Assembly (NCBI GenBank): GCA_033763695.1
Contig: JANRKB010000013.1
Span: forward strand, 3,321-67,320
Direction: 5' to 3'
Length of the DNA stretch: 64,000 nt
From: JANRKB01 sp033763695
Lineage (GTDB): Bacteria > Planctomycetota > Phycisphaerae > Phycisphaerales > UBA1924
In this document: in pieces, positions 52,932 through 61,404 of the stretch
Layout: every line of letters begins with the position of its first letter
Numbering within the stretch: position 1 is the first letter of the stretch
The notes under the pieces: generated by a model
Database searches by the model: none
The model's input: the letters and a program-made list of their open reading frames with translations, nothing else
What the model was told of the DNA's origin: nothing
Made by a program: the position numbers and the translations under genes

Positions 52932-53417
52932 CGTCAACATCCTTCCGGTCGCGGCCGGTCACGCGAGACGTGACTGCGGAAGCGCAGGCAAGACAGCCCA
53001 TGGCGCATCCGACCCTCAACAGGCCTTCGGTCGTCGACACAACGGAAAACACACCGCACGACGCGAGCAGGCGCCCCCGTGGAGCCCGTCGCACTTTCAG
53101 AGTACTGCAAGCACGAATCCGACACAATGGTGTTTGCATCGGTTCAGTGGATTCCCGGGTCTCGTCGGTCCACGAAAGGACCGCCCAACGGGCATCGCAC
53201 GCGCGGAGCGGCAGCACGCACAACGCGCAATGCCGCATTACCTATAGTCTCGACCCGTCTTCTGACCGATCCTCCGACGCCATGCCGCGGCCGAGGACGC
53301 AGGACGGCACCCGACGCTCGGCGGCAAACCCGCCGTCAAATCGGGCCGCCGCATCTGCTTTCGGCCTGTCGCACGGCGTTGTCCGCAATCGAAGGCTTTT
53401 GTGAGGATGCTCCGCTC
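52932..53417. other. Divergent intergenic region, 486 bp, upstream of glyS
   Basis: No gene is supported; the plus frame from 53079 runs into glyS but lacks family similarity before 53418. TATAGT near 53259 is a possible -10 without a convincing -35. No T-box or other leader structure was recognised. Confidence 0.4.
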
Positions 53418-55088
53418 ATGTCCACCGCTCCCGTTAAGTCCATGGATGCCATCATGGCGCTCTGCAAGCGCCGCGGCTTCATCTACCAGGCCTCCGACAT
53501 CTACGGCGGGATCAACGGCTTCTGGGACTATGGCCCGCTGGGTTCGCAACTGAAGAAGAACCTGCGCGACGCGTGGTGGCAGGACATGATCCTGCGCCCC
53601 TGCTGGGGCAAGCCCGGCCCCAACGGCCAGAACGTGCGCTGCGTGCCGGTGGAGACGTGCATCATTCAGCATCCCAAGACGTGGGAGGCCTCGGGCCATC
53701 TCGCGGGCTTCGCCGATCCGATGCGCAAGTGCGCCAAGTGCGGGCACTTCGTTCGCGCCGATCAACTCTGGGACATTCTCACGACGTCCTCGGAGTGGTT
53801 CGCATCGATCATTCAAGAGTTCGAACCCGCGCCGGAAGGGACCAAGACGCCGGGCCTAAGCAGCGAGCGTCTGCTCAAGTGGGCGCGAACCAAGGGCAAG
53901 AAACACGCGCCGAATCTCGCGCTGGTTCGCAACCCCGAGGTGACGCTCTCCTGGCTGGCGACGCGCATCAATGGGCAGCCCGACGCCCCGCCGGAGGTGA
54001 CCGAGATCATCCGCCACGTCGCCACCGAACAACTCAATGCCACTGGCCTGCAAGACCCGTGCCCGCGCTGCGGCGGAGAACTCGGCGCGCCCGCGCCGTT
54101 CAAACTCATGTTCGAGTCATGGGCCGGTCTGACCCAGACCGACGACAACAAGGTGTATCTGCGGCCGGAGACCGCGCAGGGCGTGTTCCTCCAATTCAAG
54201 AACGTCGCGGACACGACGCGGATCAAAGTGCCCTTCGGCATCGGCAACACGGGACGGTCGTTCCGGAATGAAATCACGCCGCGCAACTTCACGTTCCGTT
54301 CGCGCGAGTTCGAGCAGGCGGAACTTGAGTTCTTCTGCCACCCGGACGAATCCGTCGAGTGGTACAAGTTCTGGCGCGACTTCCGCATGGAGTGGTGGAA
54401 GTCGCTGGGCTTGGCGGGCGAGAACCTGATCCTGCGCGAGCACGACAAGGACGAACTGTCGCACTACTCGCAGGGCACCAGCGACGTCGAATATCGCTTC
54501 CCGTTCACCGCGCCGGGCTATGGCGAACTCGAAGGCATCGCCCATCGCGGCAACTTCGACCTGACGCAGCACCAGAAGGTGTCGGGCGTGAAGCTGGAGT
54601 ACAACGACACCGAGCGCGGCGAACTGCTGCCCAACGGCTCACGCCGCGGCGAACGCTATCTGCCGCACTGCATCGAACCCGCGGCCGGGCTTGATCGCGG
54701 CGCGCTGGCGATCCTGTGCGAGGCGTACACCAAGGACGAAAGCCGCCCCAGCCCCGAGTTCATGAAGATCCATCCGCGACTCGCGCCCATCAAGGCCGCG
54801 GTCTTCCCGCTTGTCGCCAAGGACGGCATGCCCGAGATCGGCGAGAAACTGCACGCCGAACTGCAGGCCAAGTTCTGGCGCAGCGGACAGATCGACTTTG
54901 ATGAGAAGCAGTCGATCGGCAAGCGCTACGCCCGCATGGACGAGGCGGGGTGCCCGTACTGCTTCACGATCGACGGTGACACTGCGAAGGACCAGACCGT
55001 CACGTGCCGCGATCGCGACAGCGGGCAGCAGACCCGCATCGCGCTGGACAAGGTGGCGGCGTTCCTGGGCGAGAAGATCGGCGTGTGA
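53418..55088 (+). CDS. glyS: Glycyl-tRNA synthetase, alpha2 (dimeric) type
   Basis: A 556-residue class II aminoacyl-tRNA synthetase of the eukaryote/archaeal-like dimeric kind (also used by many bacteria), charging tRNA-Gly. Motifs: FIYQASDIYGGINGFWDYG, then CAKCGHF with CPRCGGEL as zinc ligands, RPETAQGVFLQFKN, FRNEITPRNFTFRSREFEQ and the C-terminal anticodon-binding region (AVFPLVAKDG). The frame is open 113 codons upstream without family similarity; ATG 53418 is preferred, and ATG 53442 possible. Confidence 0.94.
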   Translation: MSTAPVKSMDAIMALCKRRGFIYQASDIYGGINGFWDYGPLGSQLKKNLRDAWWQDMILRPCWGKPGPNGQNVRCVPVETCIIQHPKTWEASGHLAGFADPMRKCAKCGHFVRADQLWDILTTSSEWFASIIQEFEPAPEGTKTPGLSSERLLKWARTKGKKHAPNLALVRNPEVTLSWLATRINGQPDAPPEVTEIIRHVATEQLNATGLQDPCPRCGGELGAPAPFKLMFESWAGLTQTDDNKVYLRPETAQGVFLQFKNVADTTRIKVPFGIGNTGRSFRNEITPRNFTFRSREFEQAELEFFCHPDESVEWYKFWRDFRMEWWKSLGLAGENLILREHDKDELSHYSQGTSDVEYRFPFTAPGYGELEGIAHRGNFDLTQHQKVSGVKLEYNDTERGELLPNGSRRGERYLPHCIEPAAGLDRGALAILCEAYTKDESRPSPEFMKIHPRLAPIKAAVFPLVAKDGMPEIGEKLHAELQAKFWRSGQIDFDEKQSIGKRYARMDEAGCPYCFTIDGDTAKDQTVTCRDRDSGQQTRIALDKVAAFLGEKIGV

Positions 55089-55117
55089 GGCGGCCGCGGC
55101 ACGCGCTGCCTCTCACT

Positions 55118-55240
55118 TGATGCCTTGGTGCCGCATGGCTTGATGCCTGTTTGGGATCCGACACCCTCTGCGGCTGAGCCCGCGTGTGTCGGGTGAGAAG
55201 AAGGCACGAGGCATCGGGCATCGTGTCATGAGGCATCGAG
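55118..55240. repeat. Inverted-repeat element with GATGCC/GGCATC units
   Basis: Left units TTGATGCC (55118, 55140) face right units GAGGCATCGGGCATCG (55208-55223) and GAGGCATCGAG (55230-55240). A second inverted pair lies inside: CCGACAC at 55158-55164 with GTGTCGG at 55186-55192. The units match those of the element in lipA. It fills the glyS/hydrolase gap and ends about 10 nt before the Shine-Dalgarno of the next gene. Confidence 0.7.
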
Positions 55241-55257
55241 CAGTTGCTGGAGCGTCG

Positions 55258-55923
55258 ATGAGCGAGCGGCGCATCATCCTCTTCACCGGCCTGGGCGCGG
55301 ATGCGCGTCTGCTTGAGCCGCAGCGCCGCGCGATCGCGGATGTGCACATCGTCGAGTGGGTGACGCATCGTTCATCGGACACGCTGCGCGACTACGCGGC
55401 ACGGATGGCGGATGCCGCGGGCGTGCGCGAGGGCGACATCGTCGGCGGCGCGTCGATGGGCGGGATGGTCGCGCTCGAGGTCGCGGCATTGACCAAGGTG
55501 CGTGGTGTGCTGCTGATCGGCAGTTGTCGCTCGCCCGCCGCACTGAGCGGACAGGCCAACAACGCCGCGCGGCTCGGACGCGTCACGCCCGATCTGCTGC
55601 TTGAGAATCTGCGGCGATTCGCGCCGTGGGCGATCCGTCAGCTCGTCGCACGACGCGATGAAGATCGTGCCACGCTGCTGGAGATGGCGAACACCTGCGA
55701 CATGCGCTTCCTCAAGTGGGCCGGCGATGCCATCGTGCACTGGCCCGGGCGCGAGACGCTCGATGTGCCCGTGCGGCACATCCACGGCACGCGCGATCGC
55801 ATCATCAGCCCGCGGCATGTCCACGCCGACACGCTCATCGCCGGCGCGGGGCATGTGCCGAGCCTAACACATGCGAGCGAGGTCAACGCGTTCATCGAGC
55901 GGGCTCGGCGCGACTGGACGTGA
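55258..55923 (+). CDS. Alpha/beta hydrolase
   Basis: A 221-residue cytoplasmic hydrolase. LFTGLGADARL near the N-terminus is the oxyanion region, GGASMGGMVALE the nucleophile elbow with Ser, HGTRDRIIS carries the acid, and GAGHVPSLTH the catalytic His. It is short for the fold, with little cap domain. GGAG lies five bases before ATG 55258. The gene directly follows the repeat element. Substrate unknown. Confidence 0.85.
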   Translation: MSERRIILFTGLGADARLLEPQRRAIADVHIVEWVTHRSSDTLRDYAARMADAAGVREGDIVGGASMGGMVALEVAALTKVRGVLLIGSCRSPAALSGQANNAARLGRVTPDLLLENLRRFAPWAIRQLVARRDEDRATLLEMANTCDMRFLKWAGDAIVHWPGRETLDVPVRHIHGTRDRIISPRHVHADTLIAGAGHVPSLTHASEVNAFIERARRDWT

Positions 55924-55937
55924 GACGCGCCGGCGCG

Positions 55938-56348
55938 TCAGACGTAGCGATACTCGATCGGAGCATCGACTTCGGGGTGCAGGCTGGCGTGCACCGGGCA
56001 GGCGTGCCCGACCTTCTCGGCACGCTCGCGCATCTCCGGCGGGATCGCCTTGGCGGGGATCTCCACCACCACCGGCAAGCGGCCCAGACGGCGCGGGCTG
56101 GGCGGCGTGGTCATGTGCTTCTCCACGCGTGCGGTCGCCCCGGTGATGTCGAGGTTGTTCCGCTCGGCCCACATCGCGATCGTGGTGAGGATGCACGAGG
56201 CGAGCCCGGCCGCAACCAGATCAGTCGGGCTGAACGCCGTCGCGTCGCCGCCGATGTCCTTGGGCGCGTCGGTGCGCAGCGTCGCGCCCTCGGGATGGGT
56301 CAGATCGCACTTCTTGGAGCCGGCGTAACGAACGTTGATGTTGACCAT
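55938..56348 (-). CDS. OsmC family peroxiredoxin-like protein
   Basis: A 136-residue OsmC/Ohr-type thiol protein that reduces organic hydroperoxides or responds to osmotic stress. The two redox cysteines are in AAGLASCILTTIAMW and ERAEKVGHACPVHASL. The N-terminal strand pattern GATLRTDAPKDIGGDATAFS with PTDL is typical. ATG 56348 is used; no strong Shine-Dalgarno is visible. It converges with the alpha/beta hydrolase. Confidence 0.92.
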   Translation of the reverse strand: MVNINVRYAGSKKCDLTHPEGATLRTDAPKDIGGDATAFSPTDLVAAGLASCILTTIAMWAERNNLDITGATARVEKHMTTPPSPRRLGRLPVVVEIPAKAIPPEMRERAEKVGHACPVHASLHPEVDAPIEYRYV

Positions 56349-56399
56349 GCCCAACGGTAGGAAGGGAACGCGGCTGTGCGGGCGAGCGTGCAGGCACGT

Positions 56400-56774
56400 T
56401 CAGCGCCGGCACAGCAGGGCAAGAGCGAGGAGAATGCAGACGGCGGTGGTCGCGCCGATCATGTTGGCCGTGGCATCGTCCCAGGCGCAGTGTCGCTGCA
56501 CGATCGGGATTCCCTGCAGCGCTTCATCGAGCAGCGCGTTCGCGAGGCCGACGAGCCAGCAGATGCCGAGATTGCGTGGGCCGAGCCGCGGCCCGAAGAA
56601 GCCGGCAACGCACAGAAACGCGGTCCAGCCGCCGAATGCGAGCAGGTGCACCACAAGATCGGTCCGCGGAATCGGACCAGGCACCTGCAAGTTGGGCCAG
56701 TGCGTCATGGTGAAGTGGAACGCCGCCCAGCAGAAGAACGCGACGCGCACTCCCTTGGCGGCGGCGAAGCTCAC
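56400..56774 (-). CDS. VanZ-like small membrane protein
   Basis: A 124-residue protein with four predicted membrane helices. The motif around VQRHCAWDDATANMIGATT, with Asp-Asp in a polar loop between helices, matches the VanZ-like family (cell-envelope proteins of obscure function). GTG 56774 overlaps the parA stop by four bases (GTGA), so translation is coupled. A longer frame upstream lies within parA and is not used. Confidence 0.75.
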   Translation of the reverse strand: MSFAAAKGVRVAFFCWAAFHFTMTHWPNLQVPGPIPRTDLVVHLLAFGGWTAFLCVAGFFGPRLGPRNLGICWLVGLANALLDEALQGIPIVQRHCAWDDATANMIGATTAVCILLALALLCRR

Positions 56775-57682
56775 GCGGATTGTCCCGCGGCGTCGACGCT
56801 CGCCGCGCCGGCCCGCACGACGATCTCGGGCGCGCCGTTCTTCGCCAGCATCGCATCCCACTCGGTGAGCAGCGTCTGGGCGAGGGCGGCATAGTCCTCC
56901 GCACCGCTCGCCTGCGGCGCGTACTGGAAGATCGTCTGACCGAAGCTCGGACACTCGGCCAGCTTGATGTTGCGCCGGATCGCGGGGCGGAAGACCCGCG
57001 CGAACTTCCACGGCACATCCTGCTGGCGTGCCGTGTCAAAGAACGATTCCAGATCGGCGACGACTTCGCGGGTGTGTGTGGAACTGGTGTCGTGCATGCA
57101 CAGCACCACGCCGCCGACGCGCAGTCGCGGGTTGAAGGAACGCCGCACCAGCGTGATCGTCTCGAGCAGTTTGCCCACGCCCTGGAGCGCGAGGAAGTGC
57201 GCCTGCATCGGGATCATCACTTCGCGTGCCGCCCCGAGGCCGTTGAGCGTGAGCAGGCCCAGCGAAGGCGGGCAATCCATCATCACAAACTCAAAGCGGC
57301 CGTTGAGCCGGTTGAGGAAGTTCTCCAGTCGCTTCTGCCGCTCGGGCGCATTCGCCAGTTCGCCCTCGGCCGCGGCCAGGTCGGTCGTGCTCGGCAGCAC
57401 CCACAGGTTCTCGCTCACCTCGCGCAGCACTTTGCTCGGGTCGATCGTCGGATCAAGCAGCGCGTCATAGACCGAGGCTTCACTCTGGCCATCTGCTTGC
57501 GCGCCGACCTGCACACCCAGATGCAGGCTCGCGTGGGCCTGCGGGTCGAGGTCAACGACGAGCGTGGGTCGCCCCGCGCGCGCGAACGCGGCGGCGAGAT
57601 TCACCGTGGTGGTCGTCTTGCCGACGCCACCCTTCTGGTTCATGAGTGCGATGAGGCGCGTGGGTCGCTGAGGAACGGACAT
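56771..57682 (-). CDS. parA: ParA-type chromosome-partitioning ATPase
   Basis: A 303-residue Walker-type ATPase (Soj/ParA). The deviant P-loop is intact (NQKGGVGKTTTTVNLA), followed by DLDPQAHAS (Walker A'), and DCPPSLGLLTLNGLGAA as Walker B region. ParA moves chromosome or plasmid origins with ParB. No parB lies in the window; the downstream gene is VanZ-like. It lies 56 bp downstream of dnaA, pointing to the origin region. Confidence 0.92.
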   Translation of the reverse strand: MSVPQRPTRLIALMNQKGGVGKTTTTVNLAAAFARAGRPTLVVDLDPQAHASLHLGVQVGAQADGQSEASVYDALLDPTIDPSKVLREVSENLWVLPSTTDLAAAEGELANAPERQKRLENFLNRLNGRFEFVMMDCPPSLGLLTLNGLGAAREVMIPMQAHFLALQGVGKLLETITLVRRSFNPRLRVGGVVLCMHDTSSTHTREVVADLESFFDTARQQDVPWKFARVFRPAIRRNIKLAECPSFGQTIFQYAPQASGAEDYAALAQTLLTEWDAMLAKNGAPEIVVRAGAASVDAAGQSA

Positions 57683-57737
57683 GCCGCGAGTATAGAGGAC
57701 AACGCCACGCGGGCGGCACGGAAAAGCCGCCGAAAAC

Positions 57738-59330
57738 TCAGGCTCGCCCGACCTTCAAGCGGTCTTCCAGCACCTTGAGCACCGCGTCAAAATCGCTGTC
57801 GCCCTCGCTGCGGCTCTCGATCGTCTTGATCGCGTGCATCACGGTCGTGTGATCACGGCCGCCGAAGTTCAGGCCGATCTCCTCGAGCGACAGACGCGTG
57901 TGCTTGCGGGCCAGGAACATGCACACCTGGCGGGGCAGCGCGACCGAACGCTGACGCCGCTTGCTGAGCAGTTCGGCGGGCTTGACGCGATAGTGCTCGG
58001 TAACGATGTTGATGATCGACTGGATGCTCAGTTCGCCCTGGGCCTGTGCCGCGGGCTCGCCCAGCGCACTGCGGACCAAGTCGAGCGTGATGGGCCGCTC
58101 TTCGACCGAGCTTTGGATCTGGCACTTGACGATCGCGCCTTCGAGTTCGCGGATGTTGGTCGCGATCCGCTCGGCCATGTATGCCGCGCAGTCATCGGGC
58201 AGGAGCAGCCCGCGCAGCTTCGCCTTGGTCTTCAGAATCGCGACGCGCGTCTCGTAGCACGGCGCGTCGAGCTTGCAGACCAGGCCCCACTTGAAGCGGC
58301 TCACCAGCCGCTCTTCGAGCAGCGGAATCTCTTCCGGGGCGGCATCGGAGCTGAGCACGATCTGCTTGCCCGCCTGATGCAGCGTGTTGAAGGTGTGGAA
58401 GAACTCTTCCTGAGTGCGATCAAGCTTGGCGAGGAAGTGGATGTCGTCGACCACGAGCACATCGACATCGCGGAAGCGATGGCGGAAGTCGGTCATCGCG
58501 CCCCCCTGCACCGACTCCATGAACTGCGTGACGAAGGCCTCGCAGGACAGGTAGTAGAGCACGGCACCGGGATTGCCCGAGAGGATCTTCAGGCAGATCG
58601 CCTGCAGCAGGTGCGTCTTGCCGAGGCCCACACCGCCGTGGATGAAGAGCGGGTTGTACGCCTTGCCCGGGTTGGTCGCGACGGCGACGGCAGCCGCATG
58701 GGCCAGACGATTGCCCGGGCCCATGACGAAGTTCTCAAACCCGTAGTCGGGGTTGATGACCAGCGAGTCGACGCGCGACGCGGGCCGCGGGCGAGCCTCG
58801 ATCATCGAACCGGCGAGAGGACTGTGCCCCGCGTCGCCGCCACCGGCTGGCTGCATCGGCTTGGCTTCGGGCGGTCGGGGCGCGGGGGCCGCGTGCCCGT
58901 TGTCGCTGGGCCGGGTGGGTGAACTGCCGTACGTCGGCGCTGGCGCAGGCGAAGCGCCAACGCTCGCGGCGAGCGGTGCTCCCGTGACGGGATTGAGCGG
59001 CGTCGCGCGCGGCCGCATCGCAATCACGACCGGCGGCTCGGCCTTGGCACGCCCCGGCTCGGGCGGGCTCACGACCGGCATATCGCCCGGCCCCAGGAAG
59101 CGCACGGACAACAGCCGACCCGACACGGTCCGAGCGGCGTCGTTGAACGGCTCGGCACACGAACGCTTCAGATAGTCGCGATGAATCTCCGACGAGGCAC
59201 GCAGGTTGAGCGCACCGCCGCCCACCCCCAGCGGCTGAAGTTCTTCAAACCACTGGCGGCACAACGCCGGCTGATGCCTGCGCAGATGCACGAGCATGGC
59301 ATCCCAGAGTTGTCGATCGGCATCGTGCAT
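57738..59330 (-). CDS. dnaA: Chromosomal replication initiator DnaA
   Basis: A 530-residue initiator. Domain I is about 1-75, followed by a Pro/Ala-rich domain II of about 110 residues. The AAA+ domain has Walker A GGVGLGKT (232-239) and Walker B VLVVDDIHFL near 288. The C-terminal DNA-binding domain ends in GGRDHTTVMHAIKTI, the signature for DnaA-box contact. ATG 59330 (MHDADRQLW) is chosen; the longer frame is not conserved. A promoter and a palindrome lie upstream. parA follows on the same strand 56 bp away. Confidence 0.96.
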   Translation of the reverse strand: MHDADRQLWDAMLVHLRRHQPALCRQWFEELQPLGVGGGALNLRASSEIHRDYLKRSCAEPFNDAARTVSGRLLSVRFLGPGDMPVVSPPEPGRAKAEPPVVIAMRPRATPLNPVTGAPLAASVGASPAPAPTYGSSPTRPSDNGHAAPAPRPPEAKPMQPAGGGDAGHSPLAGSMIEARPRPASRVDSLVINPDYGFENFVMGPGNRLAHAAAVAVATNPGKAYNPLFIHGGVGLGKTHLLQAICLKILSGNPGAVLYYLSCEAFVTQFMESVQGGAMTDFRHRFRDVDVLVVDDIHFLAKLDRTQEEFFHTFNTLHQAGKQIVLSSDAAPEEIPLLEERLVSRFKWGLVCKLDAPCYETRVAILKTKAKLRGLLLPDDCAAYMAERIATNIRELEGAIVKCQIQSSVEERPITLDLVRSALGEPAAQAQGELSIQSIINIVTEHYRVKPAELLSKRRQRSVALPRQVCMFLARKHTRLSLEEIGLNFGGRDHTTVMHAIKTIESRSEGDSDFDAVLKVLEDRLKVGRA

Positions 59331-59510
59331 GTGTGTTCCAACCGACCACTGGTCCGACTCTCGCGCGTCCCGAGCGACATCGATGCGGCCATTGCATGCC
59401 AGAGAAGACGCGATCAACTCGCGCGGCACGACCAAGGCAACACTCTGTCAGAGGAGACTCTCTCCGTCGAGACCACCCGCATCGTCGCCACCCGCGACAA
59501 CCTCAGAGCA

Positions 59511-59539
59511 AACGTACTTGGCCCGCCCGGGGCTGTCAA
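59511..59539 (-). promoter_or_regulatory. Candidate dnaA promoter
   Basis: On the minus strand a perfect -35 TTGACA (59539-59534) is 17 bp from TACGTT (59516-59511), a weak -10. It would start transcription about 175 nt before dnaA. Confidence 0.45.
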
Positions 59540-59561
59540 CCGTCGCGCCGTTTTTTGGTTT

Positions 59562-59577
59562 TCAAGCGTCCGCTTGA
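59562..59577. promoter_or_regulatory. 16-bp palindrome upstream of the dnaA promoter
   Basis: TCAAGCGTCCGCTTGA is a perfect 7+2+7 inverted repeat 22 bp upstream of the candidate -35. Its size and place suit a dimeric repressor or activator site. Confidence 0.45.
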
Positions 59578-59611
59578 CTTTGCCCTGAGTGCGTTTCTGA
59601 GCAGAAGCACT

Positions 59612-59650
59612 GAAAAATCAATCAGGCCCCGGCGGATGCCGAGGCCTGAT
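59612..59650 (-). terminator. Intrinsic terminator of the thioester-type PEP-CTERM gene
   Basis: On the minus strand a 10-bp stem (ATCAGGCCTC with GGGGCCTGAT, one wobble pair) is followed by TGATTTTTC. It lies about 97 nt past the stop at 59747. Confidence 0.85.
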
Positions 59651-59746
59651 CGGGAGTTGGGGTCTGACCTGAGGAGATAACCTGATTGACTCACATCATG
59701 CGAGGGATTGGAGAAGTCCTTCGCGGAGTGTGACTCAGGGGAGCAC

Positions 59747-60457
59747 TCAGCGGACGCTGCGGCGACGCTTCATGCAGAGGCCGCCGAGGCCCAGAAGAGC
59801 GAGCGAGCCGGGCGCGGGGACCTGGAAGATCTGGTCCTGATAGTCGCAGCTCGACACGCCAAGCACCTGCACGCTCGTCGACATGCTGGAGAACGCACCA
59901 GCCATCATCGTGTTGAAGATGTTGGTGATGTTGCTCGACAGTGCACCACCGCTGGTGTTCTTGGCCTTGAAGTTGCCGCTCGTGAGCGACAAACCAGCGA
60001 GGCTGTTCGAGGGCGAGTAATCCGTCACGATCTCCCACACCGCGAGCTGGAAGGCCGCGGCATAGTCACCGGTGATACCGGTCGCGACCTGAGCGCCGTT
60101 CGCGAAGTTGAAGAGGTTCTGGACAACCTGGGCCTTGTCCGCACCCATCGGGGCGTTGCCGGGGATGTTGGGCAGGGTGTCGAACGTGTAGGATTTCGTG
60201 CTGCTCGTGACGTATTGGGCCAGGTCGGTGCAGTAGGTGAGCCACTGCTTGTTGGTCCAGGCATACGAGCCGGTCGCACCGCTCAGGGTGTGCTTGAGCT
60301 GGCCGGCGAACACGTTCTTGGTGCTGCCGAAGTACGAGACCTGCACGTTCTGGCCCGCGGCTGTGCCGTTGAACTTCACGTTGACCGTGGCGGCGGCAAA
60401 CGCGGAACCCGCACACGCGGCGGCGGCAACAACGGCGAACAGGGCGGCGGTCTTCAT
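59747..60457 (-). CDS. PEP-CTERM protein with possible internal thioester domain
   Basis: A 236-residue exported protein. The signal peptide (MKTAALFAVVAAAACAGSAF) is followed by a single domain and the sorting tail VPAPGSLALLGLGGLC, MKRRRSVR. Cys76 in WLTYCTDLAQYV and Gln137 in AAFQLAVWEIVTDYSPS match the Cys-and-Gln blocks of thioester-containing surface adhesins, where the side chains form an internal bond that reacts with host or surface amines. It is probably displayed by the exosortase. Function is inferred from the two motifs; the bond itself is not shown. Confidence 0.85.
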   Translation of the reverse strand: MKTAALFAVVAAAACAGSAFAAATVNVKFNGTAAGQNVQVSYFGSTKNVFAGQLKHTLSGATGSYAWTNKQWLTYCTDLAQYVTSSTKSYTFDTLPNIPGNAPMGADKAQVVQNLFNFANGAQVATGITGDYAAAFQLAVWEIVTDYSPSNSLAGLSLTSGNFKAKNTSGGALSSNITNIFNTMMAGAFSSMSTSVQVLGVSSCDYQDQIFQVPAPGSLALLGLGGLCMKRRRSVR

Positions 60458-60724
60458 TTCTCTTCTTCCTTCCTTGGGTGACGCACTGACCCGACGCGGA
60501 CGTCGGAGGATGCGAGCGGCTTGGCGATCCGTGCCGTTCTCGCGTCGCTGCTTGACAATGCCTCACGATGCCCACACGAGCCACCACGACGCCTGTCGCC
60601 ACGCCGATAGACGCGCCGGCGCACCGCCTCGGCAAGATGGTGAAAGGCTGCGGGGCGTGGTCCGGTCCGAGAATTGCCGGGTCTGCGGACCCACTGCTGA
60701 TACACTGGCCGCGGGAGGTGGCGC

Positions 60725-61375
60725 ATGGCGACCGATCGCCGCGAACAACTGCTGGTGGACGCCAAGTCCGGAAACATGGACGCGCTGATCGCATTGCTCG
60801 AGGAGATCGGGCCGGAGATCCGCCGCCGCATCGCGCCCAAGCTCACGAGCGACCTGCGCATCAACCTCGACGAAGATGACGTGATGCAGGTCACCTATAT
60901 GGAGGCGATCTCGCGGCTTGATCGCTTCACCAGCGGCGGCGTGGGCGAGTTCATCAGTTGGCTCACACGCCTGGCGCAGAACAACATCATCGACGCCCAG
61001 CGCGCCATGAGTGCCGCGAAGCGTCCATCCTCGGCCAATCGCGTCGGCACCAACCAGCACGAAGGTAGCCAGTCGATGGTCGCGCTTGTCGAATTGCTCG
61101 GCGTCACCAGTTCCACGCCCAGCATGCACGCCGCGGCAGGCGAGGCCGCGATGGCGCTCGAACGAGCGCTCGCAACACTTCCGATCGATTATCAGAAGTG
61201 CATCCGCATGTACGACCTGCAGAACAAGACCGCGGCAGAGGTCGCCGCCGAACTGGGACGCAGCGAGGGCGCGGTCTTCATGCTGCGGGCACGGGCCCAC
61301 GATCGACTGCGCGAGGCGATGGGCTCGGAATCGCAGTACTTCAGCAACCCGGGCACCACGCCGCCGCGCGGCTGA
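60725..61375 (+). CDS. ECF-type RNA polymerase sigma factor
   Basis: A 216-residue sigma-70 family factor. Region 2 is INLDEDDVMQVTYMEAIS and GEFISWLTRLAQNNIIDAQR; region 4 is KTAAEVAAELGRSEGAVFM, then RARAHDRLREAM. The order and spacing resemble the planctomycete ECF-like factors that act in large paralogous groups. GGGAGG lies six bases before ATG 60725. No anti-sigma gene is adjacent. Confidence 0.88.
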   Translation: MATDRREQLLVDAKSGNMDALIALLEEIGPEIRRRIAPKLTSDLRINLDEDDVMQVTYMEAISRLDRFTSGGVGEFISWLTRLAQNNIIDAQRAMSAAKRPSSANRVGTNQHEGSQSMVALVELLGVTSSTPSMHAAAGEAAMALERALATLPIDYQKCIRMYDLQNKTAAEVAAELGRSEGAVFMLRARAHDRLREAMGSESQYFSNPGTTPPRG

Positions 61376-61404
61376 GAGGCGCGACGGACGCGTATCCTCT
61401 GTTC

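Noticed and set aside
53079..53417. A longer N-terminus for glycyl-tRNA synthetase
   Set aside because: The 113 upstream codons encode Arg/Pro/Thr-rich residues without similarity to the enzyme.
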